Positions 29,954-44,600 of a DNA stretch of 64,000 nucleotides are shown here, in pieces. The notes under the pieces are model-generated. The model worked only from the letters and a program-made list of their open reading frames with translations, made no database searches and was not told the origin of the DNA. The stretch spans positions 22,692,432-22,756,431 of the forward strand of contig NC_092679.1 in assembly GCF_964355755.1 (NCBI RefSeq), given 5' to 3'. Positions within the stretch are counted from its first letter, which is position 1. Each line of letters opens with the position of its first letter. The position numbers and the translations under genes were made by a program. This DNA is from Antedon mediterranea. Taxonomy: Eukaryota; Echinodermata; Crinoidea; Comatulida; Antedonidae.

Positions 29954-31115
29954 ACAACACCATCCTTCCTCACAACGCGTCGCTTTTGAGTCAAAAAGTC
30001 ATCCTCCGCATAAATATATGAGCATAATGAATTTTAAACTCACTAGTATGGTGCGTGTAAACCTTTAAAACACAATAGAACCAATAAATTGTATTAAGGA
30101 GGAACTCTATTAAGGGACAATTTCGAGGGGAATATGTTTTAACGGTCAGCACAATTCATATGGGACACTTGTATATTCTTAAAAATTACAATAGTAACAT
30201 AAAATAGGTGATAATTATTATTGATGTTGTTGTTATTAAATATTATAATAAATTTAAAATAATTAATTTACGAATAAAAGTATAACAACAACAAAGTGAA
30301 AAGAAAGGTAATAGAATAATGGATGGTGGAGATGACGAACGATGATGATGATATTGATAATAATTATAATAAAACATAGTATTTATTTTAATATTAATTT
30401 CAGATCGATTATAAAATTATTCACTTTCCGAATAGCGGTAAAAATACAACTCTATACAATATGCAAAACAAATCGTTTCGAATAATAGTAAGTGAAATGA
30501 TTACGATAAAATTGTACGGCGAATTTATACTATTAAATTATCATCTGTCGTTTGATTGCGTGTTAGATTTACCAAGCTCATTGTAATGTCTGATTTTAAA
30601 CATATGGAGAACATTTTAAGCCCAATAAAATTATCTATGGAATCTGATAGCTAGAATATTAATGAAAGTGACAGTTAACATCAGGGGAAAATGAATTTGT
30701 AAAACTCTGATTTTCAGAATAATACAATTACATTACATCATCCGCATTTCGGTTTGTTATTTCACCCGGAATCCGCTCCCGGCGACAGCAACATGCTTAG
30801 TCTTATAATCATTATTAGTTGTACGTGATAGTTTTAGGTAAATTATTCAAAACTAAGATTGAAACAATTTATTTAACAACAAAAGTGACAGATGTGTCAG
30901 TTACCATGGAAACAAAACAACTCGAGAGAAAATGTCATAATGGTTGTAAACGTACAGTTATACACATTCGTGTAATCCAACGTATATTTGTAAGTGCATT
31001 GGTTTTATGTCCGATTATACAAGGGTATAATGCATTACGTAGTAATATCAAAATTGCGTACAGGGTATAACACGTAAACATCGTTGACGCGTAAACGTAA
31101 ATTAGAAGTACACCT

Positions 31116-31238
31116 GAAAGCTTGGTTCCCACTAGGTGGCAATTACGTAATGACATTGCAAGTAATTTGACCAATTACGACGCGATGGGTCAAATTACTT
31201 GACGTTATTGCGTTGCGTCTAATGAGAACTAAGCTTTA
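31116..31238. mobile_element. Short TIR element, copy 2
   Basis: It starts GAAAGCTTGGTTCCCACTAG and ends CTAATGAGAACTAAGCTTTA, inverted repeats of each other and homologous to the element at 15792-15909. The cores share GACCAAT(C/T)AC and TTGCGTTGCGT. Confidence 0.7.
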
Positions 31239-32410
31239 ACCGTAAACATCGTAAACGTAAAAACGTAGCACAATAATCAATCACTTGTGAACGTCTGAGC
31301 AACGGTTTAATTCATCTTATGTAATTAAAATGTCTCTCTTTCGTAACGTTATGGGCCGTAAGTTAAATGCGTATAACTTCCTCCGTTAATGTATTCAGGC
31401 CTGTACTTCGCTGTACCACCACCTGTATGTGAGTTTCTGCTGTACCAGATCATACCGTAAATTCTTCAACACGCTAGATACGTTATCTTCCTTTATAGTA
31501 ACAGGTATACATTGGATTGTGCACATACATTTAGTGCGTTTTACTCACGTAAGCCTAACCTTGATTCATACAGGTAGGTCCTAGCAATAATACCAAAATT
31601 AAATGTTATTATATTTGGATTATAATGCATAATTGCAGACTTTTATGGCCGACGTCTGTCGCAAAAAATAATGTCAATTAGTGTTACATTCATCTGAATG
31701 ATGGATGAAACTAAGCCAGGACTGTTAAAGCACCTTGATATGGTCCTAACATTGATCAAGGATTCTCTTGTCCAGTGCCCACCTGGCCAGATTTAAAATT
31801 ATAATTATAGTTTAAACAAAATGTCCACGGCGTAATTTTCATTATATTTTTAAATGTTGACTCTTTATAATTATTTCATATTGTTCTATAGACATACAAA
31901 TGTCAGTAGTATAACATGAGGTCTCCCTGCCATGTTGCTTATTGGATGCAGGCCTATGATTAATATTGGTTGATGGTGATGTGACGTGTGTGTGCATTGC
32001 GTTAAATAAACAGAAGAATCGCGTTTCAATCAAACAAGTGAATATGTGTGTATTTAATATGCGTTATGCAGCAGCAGATGAAACGCGTTTCAGATTTCAC
32101 GTTTCACCAATTACAAATGGATAAACAGGTAAATTAAATATGATGTATGTATGCGTTACGTCAACGTAAACATTACGTCCCGCTTACGTTGACCAATCAT
32201 AATGGTAACATGTGAAATATATTAACGTGTGTTTTTAAAAATAGTGTGCGTACCAACGCATCAAAAATCACGTAGACTGTTTTGCTATTAAAAAAATATG
32301 TGTTACACCAGTGTAACTATATATGCGTTAATCACGCAATAATGATTTTGTTCAGGAATTCTTACAATGCTTTGGAACCAGCGTTACGTATCGCGTCCAA
32401 ATTACGTAGG

Positions 32411-32649
32411 CTAATCGGTTATATTATCTTTTTTACTCTTGGATGTATCGGCGGCTACTAAGTTGGCGGTGCTACTTATGCTTGTGTAACTCTCTGCTGA
32501 GGCGCTGGACATTAGGTCCGTGTTCTCGTCGTGACTTGTTCCGTAACGTACATCGTGCGTAATAGAGCTCAAAACGAGACTGACTTCCGGTATCCTGACA
32601 GCTGTGTCAATAATTAACAGCAGAGAACTTATTGCAAAGAGTAAGTACA
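32411..32649 (-). CDS. KCNK1: K2P exon 4: end of M4 and C-terminal tail
   Basis: After a CCTTTCAG acceptor it completes Val245 and encodes YLLFAISSLLLIIDTA, the second half of M4, then a tail of about 63 residues rich in Ser, Thr and Asp that ends at TAG (32413-32411). Phase and content both fit exon 3, which identifies it as the last exon despite the distance. Confidence 0.88.
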
Positions 32650-35600
32650 CTGAAAGGAAGAAAAATACATGGTTTAGTATAATATTGTCTAGAGCAGACA
32701 GTGTAAACATTTGGGTAACGTGTTTTATAAATTGATTACTGGTTTTCGTAACTTGGTTAATGGTTTGTTAGTGGTTTATAACCGGGTTAGTGGTTTATAA
32801 CCGGGTTATCAAGTCCTTAATCGGTTCACGTGTTATTTATATGCAGTGGTGGCGTTTCTAACCTGTACAAACCTAATAGAACGCTTCGCATTGTTACAAT
32901 ACAGTTATTAATTGGTTATCCGCACTTGGCGGATAACCCCTTGTTATTGTCAGGATCTTTTTTTTTGGTTATCCGCACTTGGCGGATAACCCCTTGTTAT
33001 TGTCAGGATCTTTTTTTTTTTTTTTTTTTTTTTTCTATGTTCTTCTTTCTTTCCACGAATTTTGTTGGTCGTATATCTCTAATTTTGGCCAACATTAGAT
33101 TGTATAACTTTGTCATAAGATTGACCTATAGCTGTAGATGTGCAGCCAAGCTTTTGGACGATTTCGGAGTTGCGCAGCGTAAGTTACGCGCGATTTTATG
33201 AATTTAACTGATTGATCATAGATTAAAAGCCAAAAGTCATTTTGTATTGAAACTTGGTGAAAATTTAAGTCATATCATGCGCAAACTTTCTATGGATTAA
33301 AAATGGCAGGTTGCGCAGAAAGTTACGCGCGCACGCGCGTTTAAAATTTCAAAATGCGAAAAATCAATTTCTAATCAACTTTCTACGCGTTTCAGGTCAT
33401 TTTGAGCATTTCAAAAATTCCCACACGTGCGCAAGTTTTTAACGCGCGCATGCGCACGTTGCGCAAAAACATCTTTTTTTTGCTTGATTTTATTTTTTCC
33501 TGTCTTTTTTAGTAAATTTACCAACTTTCAAACAATTTTGACTTAAAATCACGTCATACGAGCACGTAGAATTGAAAAATTTGCTCGCGTTTTTGAAGAA
33601 AAAGTTAAAAAATTCGTGAAATTATGCCTTTTTAAAAAAAGTCATAGATTCTAAACTACGTGGTAAACTTTTTTAAAATTACATATTCTGGAAGTAGATG
33701 AGTTGTAGATATCGAATCATGCATGAATATGTCTAACCGGACATTGTGACGTCATCGTATGGCCACTCGAATATAAATTATAGGATTTTTGTCTCTTTCG
33801 TCATAGCTCATCACATTTAATAGAGCGCATCTCCACTTATCCGTATTCCATTGCCCTCAATTTTTTTATATTGTCTAGGTCAATCAATTATCTTTCGCAT
33901 GATTCACCATTTAAAATTTTTTATGACGTCTTTATGTGCAAAAGCGTCAATAACTTTTGTCACTTGTTTTCACCTATACTGCACTGTATGTAGTACGTAT
34001 ACAGTATATAGTGTATACTGTATATACTTAGATGTGACACAAAATAGAGAGCGCACTGAAATTGTTTCAATGGCATAATCGTTTTTCTGTGCGCAATATT
34101 CTAACGTATGACGTGCACGTGGCGTTTTCGCGGCGGATAATCTAACTCGTCCGTAATAACGAATTAAAATTTATTTTTTTTATTTTTCTATATTCTTCTT
34201 TCTTTCCACGAAATTTTTCCGCAGCGTATCTCAAATTCTGGCCAACATAAGATTGTATAACTTTGTCATAAGATTGACCTGTAGCTGTAGATGGCAATAA
34301 GCTTCGTTAAATGATTTTAGAGTCGAGCAGCGCAAGTTATGCGCGATTTTATGGAATTTATGGTTGCTTTTAAATTCTCAACACAAACTTTACGTGTATT
34401 TCATAATATTTAGCAACTTTTGTCATGATAAAAATGGCTTGCTACGCAAAAATTACGTAGAAATTGAATAGAGCAGATTTGAATTCAATTACATATTTTG
34501 TCTATCTATGTCATGACGTCATCATATGGCCAGTGGAATTCAATAAGTCAGATTAGAGCGCATCTCAGTTTTATGTTTCCAAAATCCTTCAAAATTGTAT
34601 TAATTATTTAATAGATAATTAAATTATATAACATATACAGTATATTCTGTAATATGCTGTCAGCACTGTAACTATATTTATGTCATACTCATAGGATGGC
34701 ATATTACTTGCCAGCGTGCCCAACATTCTTCAACTTCTAAGAATATAATTATTTAGATAATTATTCTATAAAGTTCTTACCTTCATGTTTTATTTTAATG
34801 ACGTCATCAAGTAAAAAAAATGTAAAATTAGAATAAAAATATGGGTCTCGTAATATTTTGTATGCTTCACTGTAATATATATTAGACGTATGACACAAAA
34901 TAGACACAATTCATTAAAATCTCACTTCTACCTACCTGAATTTCCTCAAAATGTCAACATGTTGTTGCTCAGAACAATTTTCCTATCGAATGCTGTTTGA
35001 TCATGCTATGGGGTCATGCTAAGGTAATAGTAATTGGAAAGGTGGGAGTTTTATTTGTTTTTTTCATATTTCATTACTTCAACATATTACAAATCTCAGT
35101 TGTACCTGCCAAATTTCTTTTTTAAATTAAATGTATTATGTTCTCGCTGAGATGAATTATTTTCCGAAAATGGACATACCTTTATGTTTCATTTTTATGA
35201 CATCAAACAATGTTGTTCCCGTAATTTCAGTTCTATACACCAAAATATACTACAATACAACCAGTTACATGTGTGAATAATAACAATAACAATTTCTTGT
35301 CTTCTCTGCTCTGTGATTTGATCTGATCAATTATCTCAGTTACCAGTGAAACTTGCTCCAATAGATATAATATTTCTGATAAAACTAATATCACCACACC
35401 ATAACTGTTAAAAATAATCTTTTATTTCAAACAAAATAAAAAAAACACACAAATATGTATAAAGTCTGTGTATTTATAAAAGCTTACATTGGTTATTGCA
35501 AATTGCACAAAATTGTTAACATAATAATTATAGTAGGCTGTTTATACTATACAGTAGTTCATGCACACGTTGGTGATCAGTAATTTTACTTAGTACATTA

Positions 35601-38600
35601 TATACATGTTAATTTGTTAGTTGTGGATTTATTAAACACATATTTATTGATCTATTTATAGAAGATTGTTATTTTTTAACAATAACCATTAATATGATTA
35701 ATAATTTAATAATTTGCCGCGTTTAGACAAATGTTATTAAATAGCGAATGACTGCATTAGTGACTGCCTAAAAATTCGGATCCCATTATAATTAAAGAGA
35801 TGAAACCATTCCATTGTACACCTAAAAACCAAAACAAAATGAATTGATTATTCTTGCAAATGAATAAATTGCTGTATAAGTAATTTCATGTGGACCTGCA
35901 TAGATAGAAAAAAAAACTGAAAGTATGTATAGACCTAATGAAGTATTGGTAATCGTATAAAACAAAACGTATTTTCTTCTTCTGTAAAATGTAACTTTTT
36001 ATTTTTAACATTACTTGAATATTGGTAGATATTGAAAGATTATTATGTGCACAGATTGCAACATTGCATATTCAAATTCAGAACAATATTTATAATAATA
36101 TGACTCATATAAAAACAAGATTAAAATGTGTTTACTCACCAGATATTGTTTCTCCTATACAGGAGAATAACATGGTTGAAGTTACACATTATTCGCTGCC
36201 CCTCGTGCATAGATAATAAATTGATTATTCTTGCAAATGAATAAATTACTGTATTAGTAATTTCATGTGGACCTGGATAGATAGAAAAAAATTATTAAAA
36301 ACAATTATACAACTGAAAAAGTATGTATAGACCTAATAAAGTATTGGTAATCGTATAAAACAAAACGTATTTTCTTCTTCTGTAAAATGTAACTTTTTAT
36401 TTTTAACATTACTTGAATACCGGTAGATATTGAAAGATTGCATTTTCAAATTCAGAACAATATTATATAACTCACATAAAAACAAGATTAAAATGTGTTG
36501 ACTCACCAGATATTGTTTTCCCTATACAGGAGAATGACATGAGTTGAACTTACATATTATTCGCTGCCCCTCTTGCATAGATAATAATTGATTATTCTTC
36601 CAAATGAGTAAATTACTGTATTAGTAATTTCATGTGGACCTGGATAGATAAAAAAATAATATAAAAAAACAATTATACAAATGAAATTATGGATAGACCT
36701 AATGGAGTATTGGTGATCGTATAAAATAAAACGTATTTTCTTCTGTGAAATTTAACTTTTTATTTTTAACATTATTTGAATACCGGTAAATATTGAACAA
36801 TTGTTATGTGCACAGATTGCAACATTGCATATTCAAATTCAGAACAATATTTATAATAATAACTCACATAAAAACAATATTAAAATGTGTTTAGTCACCA
36901 GATATTGATTTTCCTATACAGGAGAATGACATGGGTTGAAGTTACAGATTACTCGCTGCCCCTTGTGCATAGAGAGTCATAATTATTTTCAGCTTGTTTT
37001 TATCAAATTGGGTTTTTTTTCATGATTTCCAGTTCTATTTTCAATTCTTAAAAAGTTTTTTTTATAGTATTCTATTCTGAATTCTATTCACAGAAATATA
37101 ATTCCAAAACCATTAAAATTTAATGTGAATGGCTTCATGATAGCTATAATAAATTGGAATTACTTCAGCCTGTACTGAATCAAGACCTTTGCTATAGACA
37201 TGATCAATCAATGTATTGTTTTCAGTGGTGGAACATGTAACATGTTGTCGGTACTCATTCTCTGACATTAAATTTTTCACTCTGGAAGATTGTTTGAAAA
37301 GATTTTCATTAAAATCACCCATTAAAATACATTTTGTACTCATTTTATGTAACTCTTCCAAATATTTTCTCAAATTTTGACAGAATTGATTAATATCATA
37401 GCTTGGGGGTCGATAAATTACTGACACGGAAACTGAAATTGGACTTGTTATTAAAAATGAAACTGCTTCTATATCATAATTAGGTATGTTTAATCTGCTT
37501 GAAAACGTGTTTTTGGTATACACTGCAACGCCGCCATGAGCCTGATTTTTCAATTTGGAACTCAGATCATTTCTATTAGAATACGAATCATACCTTGCTT
37601 GGTGATACAATTTATACGGCTGAATATTTACTTCAAAAACATCTTCATCTTTATTCAACCACGTTTCAGTCAGACATATGATACTAGAATTCATAAACAA
37701 ATCATTGCACTGAAGATCAGCAAAATGTTGCTTAAGTCCTTGAATATTATGTAACATTATTGAAAATTTAGAATCCGAATCATGACCTTGATTTTCACAT
37801 TGTACATATGAATCCATATTATTTAAGCATTTCTTTATGTTTGGATCACAATAAATCAAATTAGGATTAAGATGTTCAATAGTAAGTCCAGATATTGAAG
37901 TAACACGACTGAGGGCTACGTATGCTTGTCCAGGTGCAAATGTATTTTTAAGGCAAACTACTGCTTCATTCATTGTCAATCCTTGGACTTTATGAACTGT
38001 GCATGCATATGCTAATTTGAGAGGAAATTGTTTTCGACTATATTTATTCCCCATAGATTCTTTAAACATTTCAATTGCCTGAACACCGATTTCATTATTA
38101 TCAAACTTTACTTTAATAGATACCGGTTTGGCGTTATTATTGGGTTTGACTATTTCATAAACATGTCCCATACATCCATTCGTCAAGCCTTTTTTAACAT
38201 CTACATTTTTAATCAACATCACTCTGGCATTAAGTGCAATCCACAAATAATTTAGTAAACTAGTTTGACGTGAATTCCGAGGTTTGTCACAAATTTTGCT
38301 CTGTTTCTTGGCGTTTACTACACTATCTTCTGCTTCAATGCATACAATGTCTGTACAGATTTTGTGCAACATTTTTTTATTCCATTCATCAACTTGTTTA
38401 TTGCGTGGGTAAATATGAACAGCATCTTCACATTCTTCCCCTGTTTCACGTGATTTTAAAACAAATAAATCGTTATCAGACAAACAATCATGTTTTTCTT
38501 TTGTACGCAATTTGTTTAACAATAAAGCAAATTCTTTATCTTCTTTTTGTCTCATGATTTGGTCTAACTGTACTTGCTTAAAGTTATCTAACCACAGTGA

Positions 38601-41600
38601 GCTTTCCAATGTGTCTTTATATAACGAACTGCCCATCACTGGGGGTAACTGATAAAAATCACCAACAGCAATTACTGAAATGTTACCAAATGGACTATCG
38701 TTGCGTACTTGTTTTATTTGCCTTAATCGTCCGTGGATATACCAAAGTAACCTTTGATTTACCATTGATATTTCATCTATAATAACAATTTGCAACTGAC
38801 GCAACTGATTACGAAGTGCACTTATTTTTTCTTCTCCAAGTGGTTGATACGGAAGTGAAATATTAATCGGGATAGACAAAGCGCTATGAATTGTTTGGCC
38901 TTTAATATTATATGCTGCGATTCCTGTAGGAGCTAATTTCAATATTGACAAATCATCGGGATTTTCCATAATTTTTCCAAGAATACGTGTCGCTTCATTA
39001 TAAATACAGTTTACCAAATGACTTTTTCCTGTACCAGCGCCACCAGTTATGAAAGTGTAAAATGCTTCAGGTTTTTTACCATTAGCTTTGTCTAAACACC
39101 ATTGTCTTGTCTTATAAAATATATGTTGTTGTTTTTCATTTAAAGATCGAATCATTTTGTTCAATTCTGGTCTTGGAATATTAGATGAATTAGACTCTAC
39201 TTTAGATGTATGATTTTTTTGAATTCCAAAATCTGGAATGAAAAATTCATCTTCTTCATCATCAACCTCTACATTAGGCTTTGGGTTGTCTAACCTTTCT
39301 TTTTCACTTTCTGGACATAATAGGCTCCATGCATCTTCTTGTGGTCCAAATTTTGATAAACATTCCTGTGCTTCTTCAACATCATCAGCACTTTTTTCAT
39401 ATTGTTCCATGTTTCCATAAACTATTGACTTTACCGTTTGTAATTGACAGTCACATAATTTCACACATCCTTCCTCATGAAATTGTTCGTACGTTTCAAA
39501 ATTTGGAGGTTTTAACTGTTCATCTTTTCGAAATGGTAGAAATAACTGAAGTATACTCAAAAAATATTTCTCAGGTGCTGTATCCATTGGAAATCGAGGG
39601 TATCTTACTATAGCATTACTAGTTCGTGTTCTTTTTTGGATGAATCCCAACTGTTTTTTTAACTGAAATACATTCTTTTTTTGTTTGTTTCCTTTCATTT
39701 CTGATGAACTCAATATTCTATATTCCGAACAAAATTTTGCAAGGCACATTTTATTAAATTCAGAACTATTAGGTCGAGCTATATATTTGTCGATCTTATT
39801 TGGCAACCATGCACTTACATCATCATCTTCTTTGTTTTTAATTACACTTAGTGGTAAACTCATTCTGACAGGATTAGGTCCTACTGGGATAAATTCAACT
39901 TTCCTTGAACATTCTTTTAATCTTAAACTACAAACACGATAAATACTTTCTTGTGCAGACACTTCTCGATTATTCATATAAACATTACCAAGTTTTCGCA
40001 AACTTTGCCTAGCATCTTCATTGCCTTCTTTTACTTCTGATGCTGCATGATTTAACAGTAAACCCATTTCACGTTCAGATTTTGACATATATCCTATAAC
40101 GTAAATAATACATGCATATACATTTGTAATATACTGAATATCCATATTAGCATTCCATGCTCTCAATAAGGAAGGATTATATTGATTTACCCACACATCT
40201 TGAGGGTTTCTCTTTATAACAATCTTTTCCTCAGTAGCTACACAATTATTTGCTTTCTCAAATGCACTCTGTGTAATACCTAAACTTTGGAAAAGTTCTA
40301 TTGCATTTTTATATGTTTCTTCATTAGTCACAGCATCTTTTACTGAGGTTAACAGCTCCATTGCTTTTTTATTGTCATCATTATCATCATTGTCTTTATC
40401 CACAATTGTAGGTCTCATAACAAATGTATTTCCAGAAGGTTGTCTGGGAAAGTTAAATCTGCAATTTGTTCCCTTTTTTTTACATGATTTAGAATGTCTT
40501 TTACTGTGAATTTGCACACTTTTAACAATTTCATTCAGTTCAGGATCTACAGTTTCACATGGCACAGCACAAGAAATATATTTATCAACAAAATTAATAA
40601 CTTCAATATCTTTATCTGTACCAAAAATAGGAGCATTTTCAACCCATACTAACATATGAACATGTGGACTTCCTCTCATTTGAAATTCAATTCGGTAAAA
40701 ATAATCTACGACTTTACCAATAGGCTGTGCTTCAGACAAAATTACATTTTTCAAAAAAGTATGAAAGCGTTTATCAAACATTCTGGCAACAGTCACTGGA
40801 TTTGATTTCAACAAATTACATTTATCTGCCCATTCTAATTCTTCAATGTTTCTTTGGTCTCCAGACTGACTTAGCAATGTCGTCATTATTTCTTTCCAAC
40901 GGAAATCAGCACTTGAGAATGAAAGAAAGAATGTTGGTTTTCCAATCTGTCTAACCATTGCTATTATATCTTTTTGTGTAGCTTGCCAGTACGGTGGAGT
41001 TCCACGAATTTGTTTTAGAAATTTATAACCCCTATCAGATTTTAAAATCTCCTGAATTTTGGTAACATTTTTTAAATCGGATACAGTAACTTTGCTAAAA
41101 TCATCCTTTTTACTTGACCCTTTTCGCAATGCAATGGAAATACTTGATAAAATTTGTTGAAGTTCATATAAAGATTGAGCATAAAATATGAATTCTGTAT
41201 TTTGTGCAAACCTGTTATCTATATGCATTAATCTATTGTGAAAATAACGTCCAAGTGTTATTTTAACATCTCTCGTATCATGGAATGTTGGTTGTCCTGT
41301 TGGAAATAACACTGGAAATGATTTTGCTTCATTGCTTTTATTACTTAACAATGCAATAGGACTATTATTTTCACATGGTGCACAACAAATTATGTCATTA
41401 AAATATTCATCAACCAAATTCTGTCGCCTGTCAACAGGTTGAAGACTTGTATCAAAGGTAACACCACATAATCGATCTTCTACTTCTTCTTCTCTTTCTT
41501 CTTCTTCATTGTTTTCATCTTCATTAGTAGTTTCACTTTCGATGTAATCTTCAGATAAATAATTGTGCCATTCTTCATTAATAGCTATATCAAAATAGCA

Positions 41601-44600
41601 CTTGTTATGATCTTGTAAATATTTAAGAGCTTGAATAACATTGGCAGTGTTAACAAATTTATATTTGTAATAACCTTTGTAAGACAACTTTCGCTTCAAT
41701 TTTACGGATATTAATTGATCATCAACCTGTGGTCTAGGCAGCATTTTAACAGTTTCAATAGTATTTGAAGGTACACATACAACAGGTCCATGTATTCCAT
41801 GCTGTCCACCTTTAGGTAAATTCATTAATTTCATAAAAGGAATGTTTAATCCAATCAAATGCTGCTCTAAATTATTTAAACACCTGAGCTCAGGAGGAAT
41901 ATCGTGTAGTTGTAAATTGTTTGAATTGGCTTCTGCAGGAACTTTCCCGTTTAACATTTTCCTGTGGCATGTGAAACAAATCCATAAACAACACCTTGGT
42001 GATTCGACAAATTGACAATGTTTATTACTTTCATTATTGCAAATATGCAAATACTTTTCATTTATACAAGCCTGATTTTTGTATTTAGCTTTGATGCACT
42101 TCATAACTTGATCTTTGAATAACAATTTAAAGCAAACACAACAAACATATTCAGGACCACGAGAAACTGTTTTCTTGAAGTTTTCTAAAACAATATTAAA
42201 ATTAGTGTTTTCTGTTTTGATTTTTTCCCGATTTTTCATATTTTTCTTCATGATTGTTTTCCGGAACCCTTCATCACCATGATACTTTTCTGTAAATCTT
42301 TGCTTACACTTTTGCTTACACCTTTGACGGAATTTTAAATTACCTCGATATTTCTCAGCCAATTTTTGTTTACAGTTTTGTCTAAATTTCAAATTACTCC
42401 TATACTTTTCTGCCAATTTGTCTTTGCATTTTTGTCTAAATTTCAAATTATTCCTATACTTTTCTGCCAATTCGTCTTTGCATTTTTGTCTAAATTTCAA
42501 ATTACTCCGATACTTCTCTGCCAATTTCTGCTTACAGTTTTGCCGAAATTTCAAATTATTCCGATACTTCTCTGCCAATTTATGCTTAAGGTTTTGTCGA
42601 AATTTAAAATTACTCCGATACTTTTCTGCCATTTTTTGGGTAAGGTTTTCTCTGAATTGTGAGTTATTACAATACTTCTCTGATAATATTTGCTTCAAAT
42701 TTTGTCGAAATTGTGGATCATTGTGATACCTCTCCTTATTTCTTTGTTTATTATTTTGTATAGTTTTATGCCTAAACATTGTATCATTGTTGTATCGATT
42801 CTTTTTGGTTTCTTTTTTGGTTTTTCGGTAACCCAAATCAATGTTGTAGTTATGTTTAGCTTTATTTCGTAACTTAACATTATATTCAGGTTCACATTTA
42901 TACATTTTGTGTTGTCTTTCTCGGTTTTCTTTCCTCTTTTGGAATTTATAATCATCATCACCATATCTTATTTTTTGTGCCTCTTTTACTTTGCGTTTTT
43001 TTTCCTCTCTGTATACAGAATCACTTTGATATTTGTTTCCGATTTCATTTGTTTCTTTTGAATTATTGTTTTCTTCTCTTTCCCGTTTAATTCTTTGTCG
43101 ATTCTTTTCTCTTTCTTTTTTAATTCTATAAGATTGTTTTCGTTTTCTGCTCAATATTTTTACTCTGCTTTCTGAACAAGGTTTTTCAACAGTTTTACTC
43201 TGTTTGTGTTTTGGTTCTATATCTTCAAATGTGTCACAAGGTTCTTTTTCCGTTTGCTTTCGTTTCTTTGTTGTAGAATCCTTTACCAAAAACTTCGCCT
43301 CTGTATTTGACAGTTTATTGTGGGATGTCACATTCATATCAACTTGTCCTGTTGTTTCCTGAACATTATTTTGACTCACATTGACAGATTCTACTACATT
43401 AAAATGCACATTCATGGTGTACAAAATATATATACCATTGTCAGTTGTAACATCATCTATTCTTCCTGGCTTTTTAGCAGAAAACAATTGCCACGTCAAA
43501 AGCTGATCATTAAATGAATAAATATCTGTATTAAGCAAGTTTGCCATTGCACTTATTTCAGTATTGGATGCCCACCTTCCATTATCCATTACTCTTTTTT
43601 TAAACACATATTCCTTAACTGATCTATATTCGTGACTAAATGTATTAATAAATAAGTCATCAGTTTCCAATAAATGATTAGTAATTGCTCTTCTTAAAAG
43701 TAAATGATTATCTTCAGTCCCAGAAATAATGTATGAAATTGCACGATAAAAACAATTACCATCACCTGTAATATTCGTAATTTGAAGAGGATGTCCAATC
43801 TGACTAGTTCTGTTAATACCACAATTCATATCGGTATGTTCACAATGAATGCCTACTTCTTTACACATGTTTTTCTTTTGTGCTTCTGAGATTGGAATAA
43901 ATTTAAAATTCTTGTCAGGTCTTTCTCCATACTGAACATTAACAATTTCAATATCACTATCACTTTGCCATTCATTACTTGATGAGACATGACCTTCTTT
44001 ATTATGTGTTTTGCCTTTAACTTTATAATCAATATTCTTGTCTGGTAATCTTGAACTACATTTATACTGATAAGACGTACTAGGTTCATCAACATCGACG
44101 TTTCCCAAGTTGCTTTGTTCACAATTATCATCGAGCACAGAAGCGGAACATAAAATCATAGACTTATTTTCAATATTTACACCAGTCAGTTCAAACTCGG
44201 TGTCATGTAAATTACAGTTCATTGACCTTGCTAATCTTATACAATAGTCGTACACACCTTGCCAAGATGGACTGTAAAGTAAAATACTCTTTCCATGCTC
44301 ACTAACACAACCAAATCGATCTCTTGCATGTGGATCAAATATAAGGAAACCATTTACACGTTTAATAATAGAAAATGTGCTTCTGTTAAAATTCATAAAA
44401 AATGCATCATGTTGGTGTAATTCTTGTTCAAGAGCTTGGTTTAATGACAAGGCTCCATATTCAGCCATAAATTCGAGATTCCCATCTATTATGCCAAAAA
44501 CTGATTCTTTTGGAGATATTACAAATGTGTTATCCAAGATATCCAATTCTTTCGGCAGTTCAGAAATCATCAAAAGGTCCTCATGCATAGTGGAATCTTT

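Larger units (their letters stand above)
29572..32410. other. Intergenic region between TSSK and the K2P channel
   Basis: AT-rich with no credible gene. It holds a 17-bp tandem repeat (29904-29953), a short TIR element (31116-31238) and many ACGT-rich strings toward the channel's 3' end. Open frames near 30819-31174 and 31842-32033 have no family signal. The 3' UTR of the channel must extend leftward from 32411. Confidence 0.5.

Noticed and set aside
30819-31174. Two overlapping open frames between TSSK and K2P
   Set aside because: Composition looks random, one is antisense to the other, and no splice or family evidence was seen.
42366-42964. Open frames opposite the Helentron repeat region
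   Set aside because: They mirror the 54-bp coding repeat on the other strand, whose frame carries all the conserved domains.
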